Assembly: GCF_001039355.2 (NCBI RefSeq)
Contig: NW_019775890.1
Span: 76,485-122,281, forward strand
From: Lingula anatina
Lineage: Eukaryota > Brachiopoda > Lingulata > Lingulida > Lingulidae
DNA: 45,797 nucleotides
Direction of reading: 5' to 3'
The notes beneath the pieces are model-generated. The model saw nothing but the letters and a program-made list of their open reading frames with translations. It had not been told where the DNA came from and searched no databases. The translations under genes were made by a program, and so were the position numbers. How positions within the stretch are numbered: the first letter of the stretch is position 1; each line of letters begins with the position of its first letter. Positions 22,701-30,338 of this stretch are shown here, in pieces.

Positions 22701-25700
22701 TAAATATCCAAGTAACAGTGAGTCACTGACAGCCAAGGGTATACCTCTCAATGTATTCACAAGGGAGATAACTTGGCGGATAGTTGCAGACAAGCAGTAT
22801 ACTTCATGCAGTAAGCCTTATATTTCTATTTTTTAGTCAATTCATTGTGTGGGACATCATGCATGGGAAACAATTAAATAAAGCTAAAAAAGTGTTTAAT
22901 GAAGTTATGTCATTAGGCATTCAGCATCACCTATGGAAATGATGGAAAGTGTAAGAAATATGACTTTCTTGAAATTAACACGGTGGCATTTACAATAAAA
23001 GACAAAAAATTCTCATCGAAAATTTGAAAAAATGTTGCCATGGCGACAGGTTTAACAATGGTATACTACCTAACACATGATTACACAATTTGGCGATCTT
23101 TGTACAAGTTTACTATTACGACACCACCTTCGTATTCTTACCTTAGTATGTAACATTCCCCTTAAGGAATGAATTTCCACAGAATCTTGTGATAGTCTAT
23201 TGTTTTCTCCCTGAGGTTTATTGGGACTAGATTTAAGGCTCTGAAAACATAAAAGAAATAGTCTAAAAGTTTGTGAAATTAGGTATAAATAGAAAAGTTG
23301 TACGAGATAATTAATATCACAGGAAAAAAGGTACAAGCAAGTTTTATTCCATCTTCAAGACATAAATGAATAAAAGATCCCACACAGAAGAAATTAATAC
23401 CCTGTGAAAGAAATTAGAGTATTTGAATTGATACTGTAATTGAAAATAATAATTATTTATATCTTACACTTCAATATTTTACATATCAGAGGGAAAATCT
23501 TCACATACACTGAAAGGGAACGTTTACTATGAAATTTATTGACCTATGAAGATAATGCACACTAACTCAACAGGGACTCTCGCTGAATGCAATCAGATTA
23601 ACAGACTAACAGGCCTCCTCTTGTTCCCAACACAATCGTTCAATCACCAGCTTTTCTATGTTCTACTCATCACCAAGAGGAGGCCTGTTAGTCAGTTAAT
23701 CTGATTGCATTAGGCAAAAGTCCCCGTGGAGTTACTGCTCATTAGCTAGTTGCACTAAGGAGACAATATTCATTTTGAAGATGATATGCATTTCTTTTTT
23801 TTTTTTGTTTGATTTGTTTTTTATAAAGGCAAATACTGAATCATTCAAATTACGGAATTATAAACATGCTTTGCAGACTGCTGAACTCTACAGGAACTTC
23901 TCCAACTCTGTACACAGTCAACAATTACAGCTAAGCACTCAGATCACACACACCCCTCCCCCCTTCCAGGCTAGGCTAGTTAGTTTCTGTTGTGGTTTAC
24001 AACATCTACTCTTTACCTGTGTATCTTTCCATTTAGCACACCCTATTATGCTCATGGCTTAGCATGACAGTTTGCTCTCACTTGTGCAGTTAATAATGTA
24101 GCCAATCAGCATTTCCTTGAAAACACATTTCTCTTTTATAGAGGACAAAGCTAGCTAATGAAGCATTTAGTTTTCTTTTGGAGTTTAAACCAGGGAGCCT
24201 CCAAAGGCATTTATCTATAATAAAAATGGACAGATATAAGTTCCTCTCTATGGTTTAGATAAGGTTCATTAGCACTATTAAGATATCATTTTTAAATTTC
24301 ACAGGACTGATTTCATTCACATGATTGGTTCTCCTTGGGTNAGAGGTTACTTCACACGCTGGAGATAGGCTACAGTGAAAAGGACAGTGTCAAGTTAGCT
24401 CTGAAGCTCAGTGTGTGAGCAGCACACGTCCCCATTCATGTTACATAATGCAAATCAAGCATGGCCTCACCCCAGATGAAAGTGACTATACCCAACCCCA
24501 ATATTATTCTCCTCTGCTGTTTTTTTTTTCTTGGGGGGGGGGGGGGGGGGGTCAGGGCAGTTAAATATGGCCAGACAAGCTGATTGGGTGCATTCCCACA
24601 GGAGCCTATACTTCAATTTCATACACTATTTTAGAGGTCACTGATATCAGAGGATAGCGCCTCATCTGTGCTGCACATACACTGACACACAACAACCATT
24701 TTGAAGCGAGCTCCAGGAAAAAGTCTGCTTCATCGAATTAAATATCCAAGTAACAGTGAGTCACTGACAGCCAAGGGTACCTCTCAATGTATTCACAAGG
24801 GAGATAACTTGGCGGATAGTTGCAGACAAGCAGTATACTTCATGCAGTAAGCCTTATATTTTTATTTTTTAGTCAATTCATTGTGTGGGACATCATGCAT
24901 GGGCAACAATTAAATAAAGCTAAAAAAGTCTTTAATGAAGTTATGTCATTTGGCATTCAGCATCACCTATGGAAATGATGGAAAGTGTAAGAAATATGAC
25001 TTTCTTGAAATTAACACGGTGGCATTTACAATAAAAGACAAAAAATTCTCATCGAAAATTTGGAAAAATGTTGCCATGGCGACAGGTTTAACAATGGTAT
25101 ACTACCTAACACATGATTACACAATTTGGCGATCTTTGTACAAGTTTACTATTACAACACCACCTTCGTATTCTTACCTTAGTATGTAACATTCCCCTTA
25201 AGGAATGAATTTCCACAGAATCTTGTGATAGTCTATTGTTTTCTCCCTGAGGTTTATTGGGACTAGATTTAAGGCTCTGAAAACATAAAAGAAATAGTCT
25301 AAAAGTTTGTGAAATTAGGTATAAATAGAAAAGTTGTACGAGATAATTAATATCACAGGAAAAAAGGTACAAGCAAGTTTTATCCCATCTTCAAGACATA
25401 AATGAATAAAAGATCCCACACAGAAGAAATTAATACCCTGAAAGAAATTATAGTATTTGAATTGATACTGTAATTGAAAATAATAATTATTTATATCTTA
25501 CAGTACAATATTTTACATATCAGAGGGAAAATCTTCACATACACTGAAAGGGAACGTTTACTATGAAATTTATTGACCTATGAAGATAATGCACACTAAC
25601 TCAACAGGGACTCTCGCTGAATGCAATCAGATTAACAGACTAACAGGCCTCCTCTTGTTCCCAACACAATCGTTCAATCACCAGCTTTTCTATGTTCTAC

Positions 25701-28700
25701 TCATCACCAAGAGGTGGCCTGTTAGTCAGTTAATCTGATTGCATTAGGCAAAAGTCCCTGTGGAGTTACTGCTCATTAGCCAGTTGCACTAAGGAGACAA
25801 TATTCATTTTGAAGATGATATGCATTTCTTTTTTTTTTTTTGTTTGATTTGTTTTTTGCAAAGGCAATTACTGAATCATTCAAATTACGGAATTATAAAC
25901 ATGCTTTGCAGACTGCTGAACTCTACAGGAACTTCTCCAACTCTGTACACAGTCAACAATTACAGCTAAACACTCAGATCACACACACCCCTCCCCCCTT
26001 CCAGGCTAGGCTAGTTGGTTTCTGTTGTGGTTTACAACATCTACTCTTTACATGTGTATCTTTCCATTTAGCACACCCTATTATGCTCATGGCTTAGCAT
26101 GACAGTTTGCTCTCACTTGTGCAGTTAATAATGTAGCCAATCAGCATTTCCTTGAAAACACATTTCTCTTTTATCAAGGACAAAGCTAGCTAATGATGCA
26201 TTTAGTTTTCTTTTGGAGTTTAAACCAGGGAGCCTCCAAAGGCATTTATCTATAATAAAAATGGACAGATATAAGTTCCTCTCTACGGTTTAGATAAGGT
26301 TCATTAGCACTATTAAGATATCATTTTTAGATTTCACAAGACTGATTTCATTCACATGATTGGTTCTCCTTGGGGTGTTTTGTGAAGGCAATGAGTTGCC
26401 CTCAAATGACTTGCAATTAAGTGTCCTGCACCTTGAGGGTGTGAAGCTCAAGGGAAATGAGATGAATAGGTATATATTTCTAAAAACACTGTATCAATCC
26501 TTTGTCCATCCTACAAAATATTCAGAGTGATCTGGATTCAGAATTGGTTTGATCTGATTTACGAAACCAATTTATATTGGTGAGTATAAAAAAAGACAGG
26601 AACAGTAAATAACAATTCTTACCTTACATTAACAGACAATTTTGATCAAATTCTAAAGAAAATGTGAATTATTTGGAAAAAATGTTCTTTGGCTAAAAAA
26701 AAGCATGTTGATCTCGAAAGTTTTAAAATATTGTGGCCCGTGTCTCTCTGCTAGGGTCAGTGCATGATGTAATGCAAACAACTTTACATCTTCCCAGCTA
26801 CTTCTTCAAGGGTACTGTTACTAGGCTAGCTCACAAACACATTTTTTTCTTCATCTGACAAACCTATGTAATCTCAAACACAATTTGTCAAATCAGCATC
26901 AATGAGTAGTTGTTAAAAAAGGGCATTTTTTCAAACTGTCATTAAGCCAACAAACCTAGATCTAGGGCTTTTTCACATCATGCAATAATACATTTATTTG
27001 CTTTGAGAGATTGACAAGATAATAGTCCAGATTTTACGTAAGAGAGTCACCTGAATGGGGAAACCCTCACCCTTGCATGGGACATGAACTATTAACCAGA
27101 TGAATTTTGAATTGGTTCAAACAGATGAAATCAAACTTGTGAAAAGAAACAAAAAGCTCCGTACACAGCACAATTACAGTCTAAATGTTTTGATACAGAT
27201 AATTGTAACACAAAATGTGAAAGGGGTCTTACATTATCAACTGTTGTATAACTCGCCCACCAGTGTCAATGCAGTTCTTTGACGGGCGCTGTGTGATCTC
27301 GCCATAAGTCATAAGGCAATCACCGGCTCAGTACCCTCTTTTTTCAAAGGTAAATAGGTAAAAAAATAGTTGCATGATGCTCAAGTAATTTGATGCCTGG
27401 GATCACATCGATTATCATATGAGTCACAGACTTTACAAATACAACCCCACCACAGGTGTCATTTTTGTAATTTAAACGATCGACTCTTTTTCATCTCTGT
27501 CAATGTGCAGTGCACTTGAAGTGGAAATATCTGATTTTCTCTCAAGGGCCCTGAAGAGTAAATTCTGAGCTATTGACAATGTTTTCAGAGTGAAGATATT
27601 GAACATGTCCTGGTTAAGTGAACGAGTAGCAAAGTGTCGTGGTTTTACATGTCTTTCCCATTAAATTATATGTGATGAATAATAGATGGGATGACAGGAC
27701 CAACAAAGAGCAATACTGCAGTATATGGGGGTTATTGTTGGTTGTTTTACACTGCAGATGGGGAGGTTGTAAATGTTATGGAAGTTGTCATTGAAATTGT
27801 CAATGTTTGGCGTTATCTGTATTTAGTCTTCATACTCCAAGGAAGTTAGGTTCTGTTCTATCTAGTTTTGACATAAAAAAAAAATCAGATCTAACTTCAG
27901 TGAACAGGTGGTTTGATTGTGCCTACTCTAACATAACCCCTACTACCCCCTTCCCAAGCCACCTTTAATTATAAAATAATTTTCTGCCGATTTTATGTAA
28001 CTTCCAATGAGACTGGGTGACTTACTACTGCCACAGAAAATGAATAATTATGGAACCGAGCAAAAATTGTTTTTTCTCATATTTTAAAGAGAGGCATAAA
28101 TAATCATTTTGTAATCCGCAACTGAAGTTGTCAGTGCAATAAGTTGAGGTGCAATCAACCTGACTGAGATTGTCTGGGTGACTCACTATTGCCACAAAAA
28201 TAAATTATTATCAAACAGAGCAAAAAAGTTTTTTTCTCATATTCATAAAGGAGCATAAAAATCATTTTGCAATCCACAACTGAAGCTGTCAGTGGAATAA
28301 TCAAAGGGCAATATTACTTTGGAGCATAGCAATCAAGTGTCCCTTTCTAAAAGTTGGAACCTAAAACCATTACCTGAAATGCGATGAGAATGCAACTCTT
28401 GGCGGGCACTAGAAAAGTCAATTTCCCCACCATTAATTGATTACGCACACAGAAATTTCCCAACGTTACTTTGCCATGTACATATCAATGTACGACAGAG
28501 GAGGAGGAGATGGCGGGACCAGGCAGCTTGAAGTGTATTGATGCAAAAAGATATAGAATTTTATTGAGACATCTTATTGGTTCTTGGCTTATGTAAAGAG
28601 AGAATTATAGAAAAGTCAATTTTCTTCTCACAGCTGCAGTGGATGTGCATAGAGAAGCCCTTCTGACTTTTGGTGGAAGTTTCACATGTTACTGTTTGCT

Positions 28701-28866
28701 GTGCATTAATTGTATGATGTGATTCATGCAAGTTTCTGAGAAATGAAACTAAAATAGAGTGACATAAACTGCTTTATGTATCAGAGACAAGAATCTAATA
28801 AGTGTACGTCTTGTTTCTTTGTACATAAAAAAGTATTAACTTAATAGGTCAAATTAAGATTTATTG

Positions 28867-28922
<56 letters not shown>

Positions 28923-30338
28923 TTCCTGTTTCCATATAAGCATACATCGCTGTTATTCAGTTTCCACAAAACTGTCCTTCACCTACAAAAGCATACAGAC
29001 CTACTTCGTTGTTAGTTTTGGGTCATTAAACTGTGTTCCAGGATATTCTCAGAAAACATTCTGTGCATCATTAGGTAGCAGGAAATAAAGCACGATATAC
29101 ACCACATTTAATGAGCCTATGATCTGATACATCAATTCAAACAGGACATTCATAATATGGTTACTCAATTAACCTAAATTTAAAACAAAAGAACGATATA
29201 TTTCTGAGGTTTTCCTCATAAAACTTAAAAGGATAAACAATTTTTTTTTGAGAAGGTTAATTGAGATCTTGTCATTTTTGTAAATAAGTAAAAATTACAG
29301 ACTTCAAACCATAAATGTATTAAATGTACCACATGTGAGTTATAACATAATTTTTGACTTTCCCACTGATAGAAAAAAGGGTTTGATGACTTGTTTATGG
29401 GTCACTACCCAAGGTAAAATACTTTTCACGGTGTGTCATTTCCTTCACCTGATTCCAGTGCCACAACCAAAAATCCTTACACCTGTTATGTCTTCAAATC
29501 TTGTGATCTTTGCACTGTGGATAAAATTGGTAAAAGCTGCACATGTGCCATGGAAGACACTAATAACTTTTGCTGGTAAAAACTGGTTTTCGGTGTTATC
29601 CCCCAGTATTAAATCACTGATTCAAAATAAGGTACATATGATTAGCATTCAAAGTATATAGTGTACTAAAAGCATGCTTCTTGTTGCATACAGCATTCAA
29701 AGATGGGAAAGTCTATGTCGTAAGGAGCCATTCAGAATGAGGAAGGCCTCAATAGCTACTGAGCACTAAATCTGTGGGGACTCTTGCTGAATGCAATCAG
29801 ATTAGCAGACTTACTCGCCTCCTGTTAGTGTTACTAGAATACAGAAAAGCTATTGCAAACTTCCTCATTCTGAATGTTGGAAACAAAAACCATTGTGCCT
29901 TAACTCATTCTAAATGGCCCCTTCTACCATCTTATTTAAGTTAATTTAACTATGTACTAGTGCACTTACCCCTTTTAATTGAACTATTTCCTTATCACGC
30001 TGCTCTAGTAAACCCTCCAACTGCTTCACCGTTCTCTCATCCTCCATCAACTTTGCACGAATCCTCTCCATTTCCAAGCGATCTTCCTCCAAGTGTTTCA
30101 CCGCCAACCCTTTACTTTGTAACATTTCTAGGAGTTTTTTTATGCTCTCGTCACGAGCTCCCAGAGTGTGTTTCTGGGTATCGATGCGCAGTTCCATCTC
30201 CTGGACTGTTTTGCGTAAAATTTTGATTTCTTTGGCTTGCCGGTCGCGTTCTCTTTTCAGTGTGTTCATATCCGTTGGCTGGCCTCCTTGTAGAGAATGG
30301 AGCTGCTCTTCCAAGTCTTTGACTAGTGTGGCTTGGTT
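4115..30338 (-). CDS. ELKS: ELKS/ERC/CAST-family active-zone scaffold, spliced, 5'-partial (3' complete)
   Basis: Coding exons, in transcript order, are 30338-29970, 25276-25178 (copy at 23240-23142), 20864-20718, 18422-18255, 12794-12627, 12259-12105, 11662-11539, 10958-10818, 10075-9876, 9463-9328, 7686-7555, 7108-6948, 6654-6507, 5950-5828 and 4141-4115. Every intron is GT-AG. All are phase 0 except three phase-2 introns (after the 12105, 9876 and 6948 exon ends), and the frame stays open for 765 residues. The product is almost entirely heptad-rich coiled coil, and its order follows vertebrate ERC2 as I know it, including RDESIKKLLEMLQSKG, IKDRKINVLQRK, ESVKITAEREMVLAQ and a terminal GIWA. 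Family members organise presynaptic release sites and cortical secretion platforms through RIM, liprin-alpha, Bassoon and Rab6. Vertebrate ERCs are roughly 950-1120 residues, so perhaps 200-350 N-terminal residues lie upstream of the window. The intron upstream of the first visible exon exceeds 15 kb. No promoter is present. Confidence 0.95.
4651..4707. repeat. Two-unit tandem repeat, about 29 bp
   Basis: The unit cacagttgaatgaagaa plus caaaaaatttg is repeated once with a C-to-T change and one base shorter. It is intronic. Confidence 0.85.
4780..4850. promoter_or_regulatory. 18-bp inverted repeat next to a CTCF-like motif
   Basis: aactaattgtcactgtcg at 4780-4797 pairs with cgacagtgagaattagtt at 4833-4850 with one mismatch. 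Between the arms, tcaccagggggcga (4822-4835) agrees with the CTCF consensus CCASYAGRKGGCRS at 12 of 14 positions. The motif sits at the edge of the right arm. The hairpin is seen directly; CTCF binding is inference. Confidence 0.4.
5828..5950 (-). CDS. ELKS: ELKS coding exon, 41 codons, disordered C-terminal tail
   Basis: The acceptor is cccatttcag|ACT and the donor CAG|GTAATG; both ends are phase 0. It starts TQSRMKLQDDHN, corresponding to vertebrate TQNRMKLMADNYDDD, and ends KPSPLSTTPDQ, corresponding to RPSPDQ. The middle is low-complexity, Gly/Ala/Ser-rich and probably disordered. It takes the place of the His-rich tract found in ERC2. It joins in frame to the eight-codon terminal exon. 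Confidence 0.93.
6507..6654 (-). CDS. ELKS: ELKS coding exon, 49 1/3 codons, C-terminal coiled coil
   Basis: The acceptor is aatttttttag|G; that base completes the Lys of EMK. The donor is TTG|GTATGT. It encodes QEAIVAAISEKDSHIALLEM, then a glycine/lysine break (SGGGKKGG), then DQVDILTKEKAKLQHKLKDL. It matches vertebrate QEALLAAISEKDANIALLEL and EEVMALKREKDRLVHQLKQQ. The glycine-rich break replaces the SSSKKK linker of vertebrates. It ends in phase 0. Confidence 0.95.
6948..7108 (-). CDS. ELKS: ELKS coding exon, 53 2/3 codons, C-terminal coiled coil
   Basis: The acceptor is tttgtttcag|ATC and the donor ATGAA|GTATGG, two bases into a Lys codon. It encodes ISELTTEINELQEKTEQQNS, then EMLKELQEERKKHMEEVLEM. 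The EERKKHMEEVLEMK run is near-identical to vertebrate ERRKHLEEVLEMK. In human ERC1 this part of the C-terminal coiled coil overlaps the annotated Rab6-interacting (FIP-RBD-like) region; that function is assigned by homology only. Confidence 0.96.
7555..7686 (-). CDS. ELKS: ELKS coding exon, 44 codons, coiled coil
   Basis: The acceptor is gtacctag|AGC and the donor CAG|GTGATG; both ends are phase 0. It encodes STIKQKEERIEELEEALRES, then VKITAEREMVLAQQQANLED. This is one of the best family matches in the window, corresponding to vertebrate ERC1 KDDRIEELEEALRESVQITA and AEREMVLAQ. A second AG two bases further in could act as an alternative acceptor, but only the first keeps frame and homology. 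Vertebrate ERC2 as I recall it has a shorter version of this segment, so retaining the full form is ERC1-like. Confidence 0.96.
7687..9327 (-). other. ELKS intron (1.64 kb), no internal gene
   Basis: AT-rich. The only notable element is at about 7768-7798, where aaggtcaataagattc is followed by aggtcaaggtcac, which contains two or three nuclear-receptor-like half-sites. No exon is recognisable. Confidence 0.8.
9328..9463 (-). CDS. ELKS: ELKS coding exon, 45 1/3 codons, coiled coil
   Basis: The acceptor is ttctctacag|T; the T completes the Asp codon. The donor is AAG|GTATTT. It encodes QIKDYKQKMGSLKRSKELEK, then KKQAHLLEEARKREEG. These match vertebrate KDQNKKVANLKHNQQLEKKK and AQLLEEVRRREDS. 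It is strongly basic, then acidic coiled coil. It ends in phase 0. Confidence 0.95.
9876..10075 (-). CDS. ELKS: ELKS coding exon, 66 2/3 codons, coiled coil
   Basis: The acceptor is atatttcag|ATG and the donor GA|GTAAGA, leaving two bases of an Asp codon. The ATG is an ordinary internal methionine, not a start, because the upstream exon joins in frame. It encodes KIADLEKKVAEYKQQAEQLQ, then KELDRLLDIMQATEHEKHDK. The second stretch is a clear match to vertebrate AEVDRLLEILKEVENEKNDK. Confidence 0.95.
10818..10958 (-). CDS. ELKS: ELKS coding exon, 47 codons, coiled coil
   Basis: The acceptor is ctattcag|ACT and the donor GAG|GTAGGC; both ends are phase 0. It encodes TELLEIREEVSVLKSEK, then KQQEEELSQATAQLAELREK. 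It is charged heptad-repeat sequence. It aligns by position with the vertebrate LKEHASSLASAG to KKEECSKLEAQLKKAH segment, but identity is lower here than in the neighbouring exons. I therefore place it mainly by splice sites, frame and heptad pattern. Confidence 0.92.
11275..11495. mobile_element. Hairpin MITE, TAAGGGC family, copy in ELKS intron
   Basis: The left end reads taacaccccatttccatagatt and the right end, reversed, taaggctctattcccatagatt. Inside are inverted pieces agatcgacctaactccctgggggt and actccccgcggggatagatc. GC content is well above that of the surrounding intron. It has no coding capacity, so it would be a non-autonomous DNA element. Related copies lie at 13067, 23561, 25595, 29722 and 32669. 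A target-site duplication is not clear. Confidence 0.7.
11539..11662 (-). CDS. ELKS: ELKS coding exon, 41 1/3 codons, coiled coil
   Basis: The acceptor is cttctcag|G; that base completes the Arg codon from the previous exon. The donor is CAG|GTATAT. It encodes LKEQRERDHKEHQEELELLQ, then SSSKDLKSKHDSLQKQLADN. The run IERLKEQRERD across the junction is nearly invariant in ERC proteins. It is predicted to be pure helix. It ends in phase 0. Confidence 0.95.
11917..11937. repeat. Poly-T run
   Basis: About 21 consecutive T between exons. Read on the minus strand it is a poly-A tract inside the intron. Confidence 0.95.
12105..12259 (-). CDS. ELKS: ELKS coding exon, 51 2/3 codons, coiled coil
   Basis: The acceptor is ttccacag|ATT and the donor AG|GTATTG, so the exon ends after two bases of an Arg codon (AG + G in the next exon). 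It encodes IENLEETLTDKDNQLTSLKS, then SLQADHSASDSTVTTLEET and ERDRQIE. These match vertebrate IENLQEQLRDKDKQ and SLQTDSSNTDTALATLEEA. The phase-2 junction restores the family motif IERLKEQRERD. Confidence 0.95.
12627..12794 (-). CDS. ELKS: ELKS coding exon, 56 codons, coiled coil
   Basis: The acceptor is ttacatgtag|ATT and the donor AAG|GTAGAT; both ends are phase 0. It encodes IEELRGRLKEKEKTIDDRAK and ends ELRDHIDIKDRKINVLQRK. The end is nearly the vertebrate ERC stretch KDMLEVKERKINVLQKK. It joins directly to IENLEETLTDKD in the next exon, reproducing the family's VLQKKIENLQEQLRDKD run. This is the first exon of the dense 3' cluster. Confidence 0.95.
13067..13300. mobile_element. Hairpin MITE, TAAGGGC family, right end worn
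   Basis: The left end taagggcttattccaaatgaa matches the family terminus. The core ctggggactcctgctgaat then aatcagatta is mirrored by gcattcagcacgagtccccg, ggagttgggttgatct. The outer right terminus is not recognisable, so that boundary is approximate. Confidence 0.65.
16293..16331. repeat. (TG)n microsatellite followed by poly-G
   Basis: Imperfect TG units interrupted by ta, then about 16 consecutive G. A long G run like this often marks lower base-call certainty. Confidence 0.9.
16709..16750. repeat. (GCAT)n followed by poly-A
   Basis: About five TGCA/GCAT units run directly into 20 or more A. A simple repeat plus poly-A can be the tail of a retroposed element, but no body is recognisable. 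Confidence 0.85.
18255..18422 (-). CDS. ELKS: ELKS coding exon, 56 codons, coiled coil
   Basis: The acceptor is atttttcag|GTT and the donor GAT|GTAAGT; both ends are phase 0. It encodes VEDMQTELTLKEAELQSIKT and later HHISVLKEQTSAKEQQ, matching vertebrate QELSKKESELLALQTK and HIEVLKESLTAKEQR. It is continuous heptad-repeat helix with no enzymatic motif. A 5.46-kb intron, the largest complete one in this window, follows it in transcript order. Confidence 0.94.
18423..20717 (-). other. ELKS intron (2.29 kb), no internal gene
   Basis: It contains a poly-A run at 18807-18831 and (AAAT)n at 19676-19724. No exon is recognisable, and the flanking exons are colinear with ERC2 without a gap. Confidence 0.8.
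19676..19724. repeat. (AAAT)n microsatellite
   Basis: About twelve perfect tetranucleotide units. Confidence 0.97.
20718..20864 (-). CDS. ELKS: ELKS coding exon, 49 codons, Ser-rich break in coiled coil
   Basis: The acceptor is atattttcag|GAA and the donor CAG|GTTAAT, a weak but usable donor; both ends are phase 0. It begins ETKISALEKELRLKEDEL, matching vertebrate DSKISSMERGLRDLEEEI. A Gly/Ser-rich non-helical stretch follows (RGSSGSEASFGTDS), then basic coiled coil (LRRREKKLRQQ). The serine-rich stretch interrupts the heptads and could be a phosphorylated hinge, which is inference. Exon length and phase match the colinear vertebrate segment, so I see no missing exon between this one and the next. 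Confidence 0.93.
20865..23141 (-). other. ELKS intron (2.28 kb) with a MITE and the start of a duplicated block
   Basis: It holds a PIF/Harbinger-like MITE (21966-22171) and a poly-T/poly-G tract (22464-22500). From 22361 on it is part of the first large direct duplication. No exon is recognisable. Confidence 0.75.
21966..22171. mobile_element. PIF/Harbinger-like MITE with TTA target duplication
   Basis: The terminal inverted repeats are gggcctgtgcagaaccag at the left and, reversed, gggccttttcagaaccag at the right. Complementarity continues for about 55 bases per arm, including tgactagtccatag. TTA flanks both ends directly (21963-21965 and 22172-22174). A 3-bp TTA/TAA duplication with GGG-starting termini is typical of PIF/Harbinger derivatives. 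It is 206 bp with no coding capacity and lies inside an ELKS intron. Confidence 0.72.
23142..23240 (-). CDS. ELKS: ELKS coding exon, 33 codons, downstream copy of a duplicated exon
   Basis: The sequence, acceptor (ttttcag) and donor (GTAAGA) are identical to those of the exon at 25178-25276. Only flanking intron bases differ, for example one substitution just past the donor. It joins in phase 0 to the next exon, giving MLHTK-ETKISALEKEL. At least one of the two copies is genuine, because the junctions on both sides are phase-compatible and the family alignment needs about 33 residues here. Confidence 0.85.
23561..23735. mobile_element. Hairpin MITE, TAAGGGC family, in duplicated block (copy 1)
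   Basis: The left arm actaactcaacagggactct then gctgaatgcaatcagattaa and caggcctcctcttg is mirrored by ccaagaggaggcctgttag, then ttaatctgattgcatt and agtccccgtggagtt. It forms a near-perfect hairpin with about 60-base arms. The outer TAAGGGC terminus seen in sister copies is not recognisable here. Confidence 0.75.
24341..24341. other. Single N at a duplication junction
   Basis: An ambiguous base falls exactly where the first copy of the 2-kb duplication ends. It is best read as a contig or merge point. Confidence 0.9.
25178..25276 (-). CDS. ELKS: ELKS coding exon, 33 codons, upstream copy of a duplicated exon
   Basis: The acceptor is ttttcag|AGC and the donor AAG|GTAAGA; both ends are phase 0. 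It encodes SLKSSPNKPQ near the start and EIHSLRGMLHTK at the end, a polar linker leading into coiled coil. It corresponds to the vertebrate stretch before DSKISSMERGL. The 99 bases are identical to those at 23142-23240. It lies in the second copy of a block of about 2 kb that follows a single N at 24341, so one of the two copies is probably an assembly duplicate. If both are real, joint inclusion would keep the frame and repeat 33 residues. Confidence 0.85.
25595..25770. mobile_element. Hairpin MITE, TAAGGGC family, in duplicated block (copy 2)
   Basis: Duplicate of the element at 23561-23735, with a few substitutions such as gtccctg for gtccccg and gaggtgg for gaggagg. It should be counted once if the duplication is an assembly artefact. 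Confidence 0.75.
28012..28300. repeat. Two-unit diverged tandem repeat, about 130 bp per unit
   Basis: Units at 28012-28142 and 28173-28300 share ctgggtgact, actactgccaca, gagcaaaaa, tttttctcatatt, ataatcattttg and caactgaagttgtcagt. They are clearly homologous with many substitutions. No coding potential. Confidence 0.85.
28871..28917. repeat. (GA)n microsatellite
   Basis: About 23 uninterrupted GA units. Confidence 0.97.
29722..29923. mobile_element. Hairpin MITE, TAAGGGC family, 370 bases from an exon
   Basis: The termini are aaggagccattcagaatgag (29722-29741) and its near complement ctcattctaaatggcccctt (29904-29923). The core gtggggactcttgctgaatg then aatcagattagcagac matches the sister copies. 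A second perfect 17-base inverted pair, cattcagaatgaggaag with cttcctcattctgaatg, lies inside. It ends 47 bases beyond the donor-side boundary of the exon at 29970. Confidence 0.72.
29970..30338 (-). CDS. ELKS: ELKS coding exon, first visible (123 codons), family core
   Basis: The acceptor ataattccag is followed by AAC CAA GCC, and the donor is GGG|GTAAGT. The exon is phase 0 at both ends. It carries the most conserved stretch seen in the gene: RQAKEIKILRKTVQEMELR, then TQKHTLGARDESIKKLLEML, matching the vertebrate ERC segment around ARDESIKKLLEMLQSKG. It ends with coiled coil (LEGLLEQRDKEIVQLKG). The exon is internal, because it begins directly after a splice acceptor and has no upstream in-frame start of its own. 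The preceding exon is not in the window. Confidence 0.95.

Larger units (their letters stand above)
22361..24340. repeat. Large direct duplication, first copy (about 1.98 kb)
   Basis: From cacacttcccc to ctccttgggt this block matches 24423-26376 almost base for base. Differences are scattered substitutions, short indels and a different T/G homopolymer tract. It contains the 33-codon ELKS exon at 23142 and a MITE at 23561. It stops exactly at the N at 24341. Confidence 0.95.
24423..26376. repeat. Large direct duplication, second copy (about 1.95 kb)
   Basis: This is the partner of 22361-24340. It carries the identical 33-codon exon (25178-25276) and MITE (25595). Beyond 26376 it continues into single-copy intron, whereas the first copy is cut by the N. 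The roughly 80 bases between the N and this copy match nothing to the left of copy one. Confidence 0.95.
25277..29969 (-). other. ELKS intron (4.69 kb), no internal gene
   Basis: It contains a MITE (25595-25770), the end of the duplicated block, a two-unit repeat of about 130 bp (28012-28300), a GA microsatellite (28871-28917) and a further MITE (29722-29923). No exon is recognisable. Confidence 0.75.

Noticed and set aside
22361-26376. Interpretation as mutually exclusive alternative exons that evolved under selection
   Set aside because: The exons are identical while the flanking introns differ only slightly, and an N interrupts the block. Diverged, selected alternatives would show exon differences.
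29960-30226. 88-codon open frame on the plus strand, and related frames to 30366
   Set aside because: It is antisense to the conserved ELKS exon at 29970-30338.
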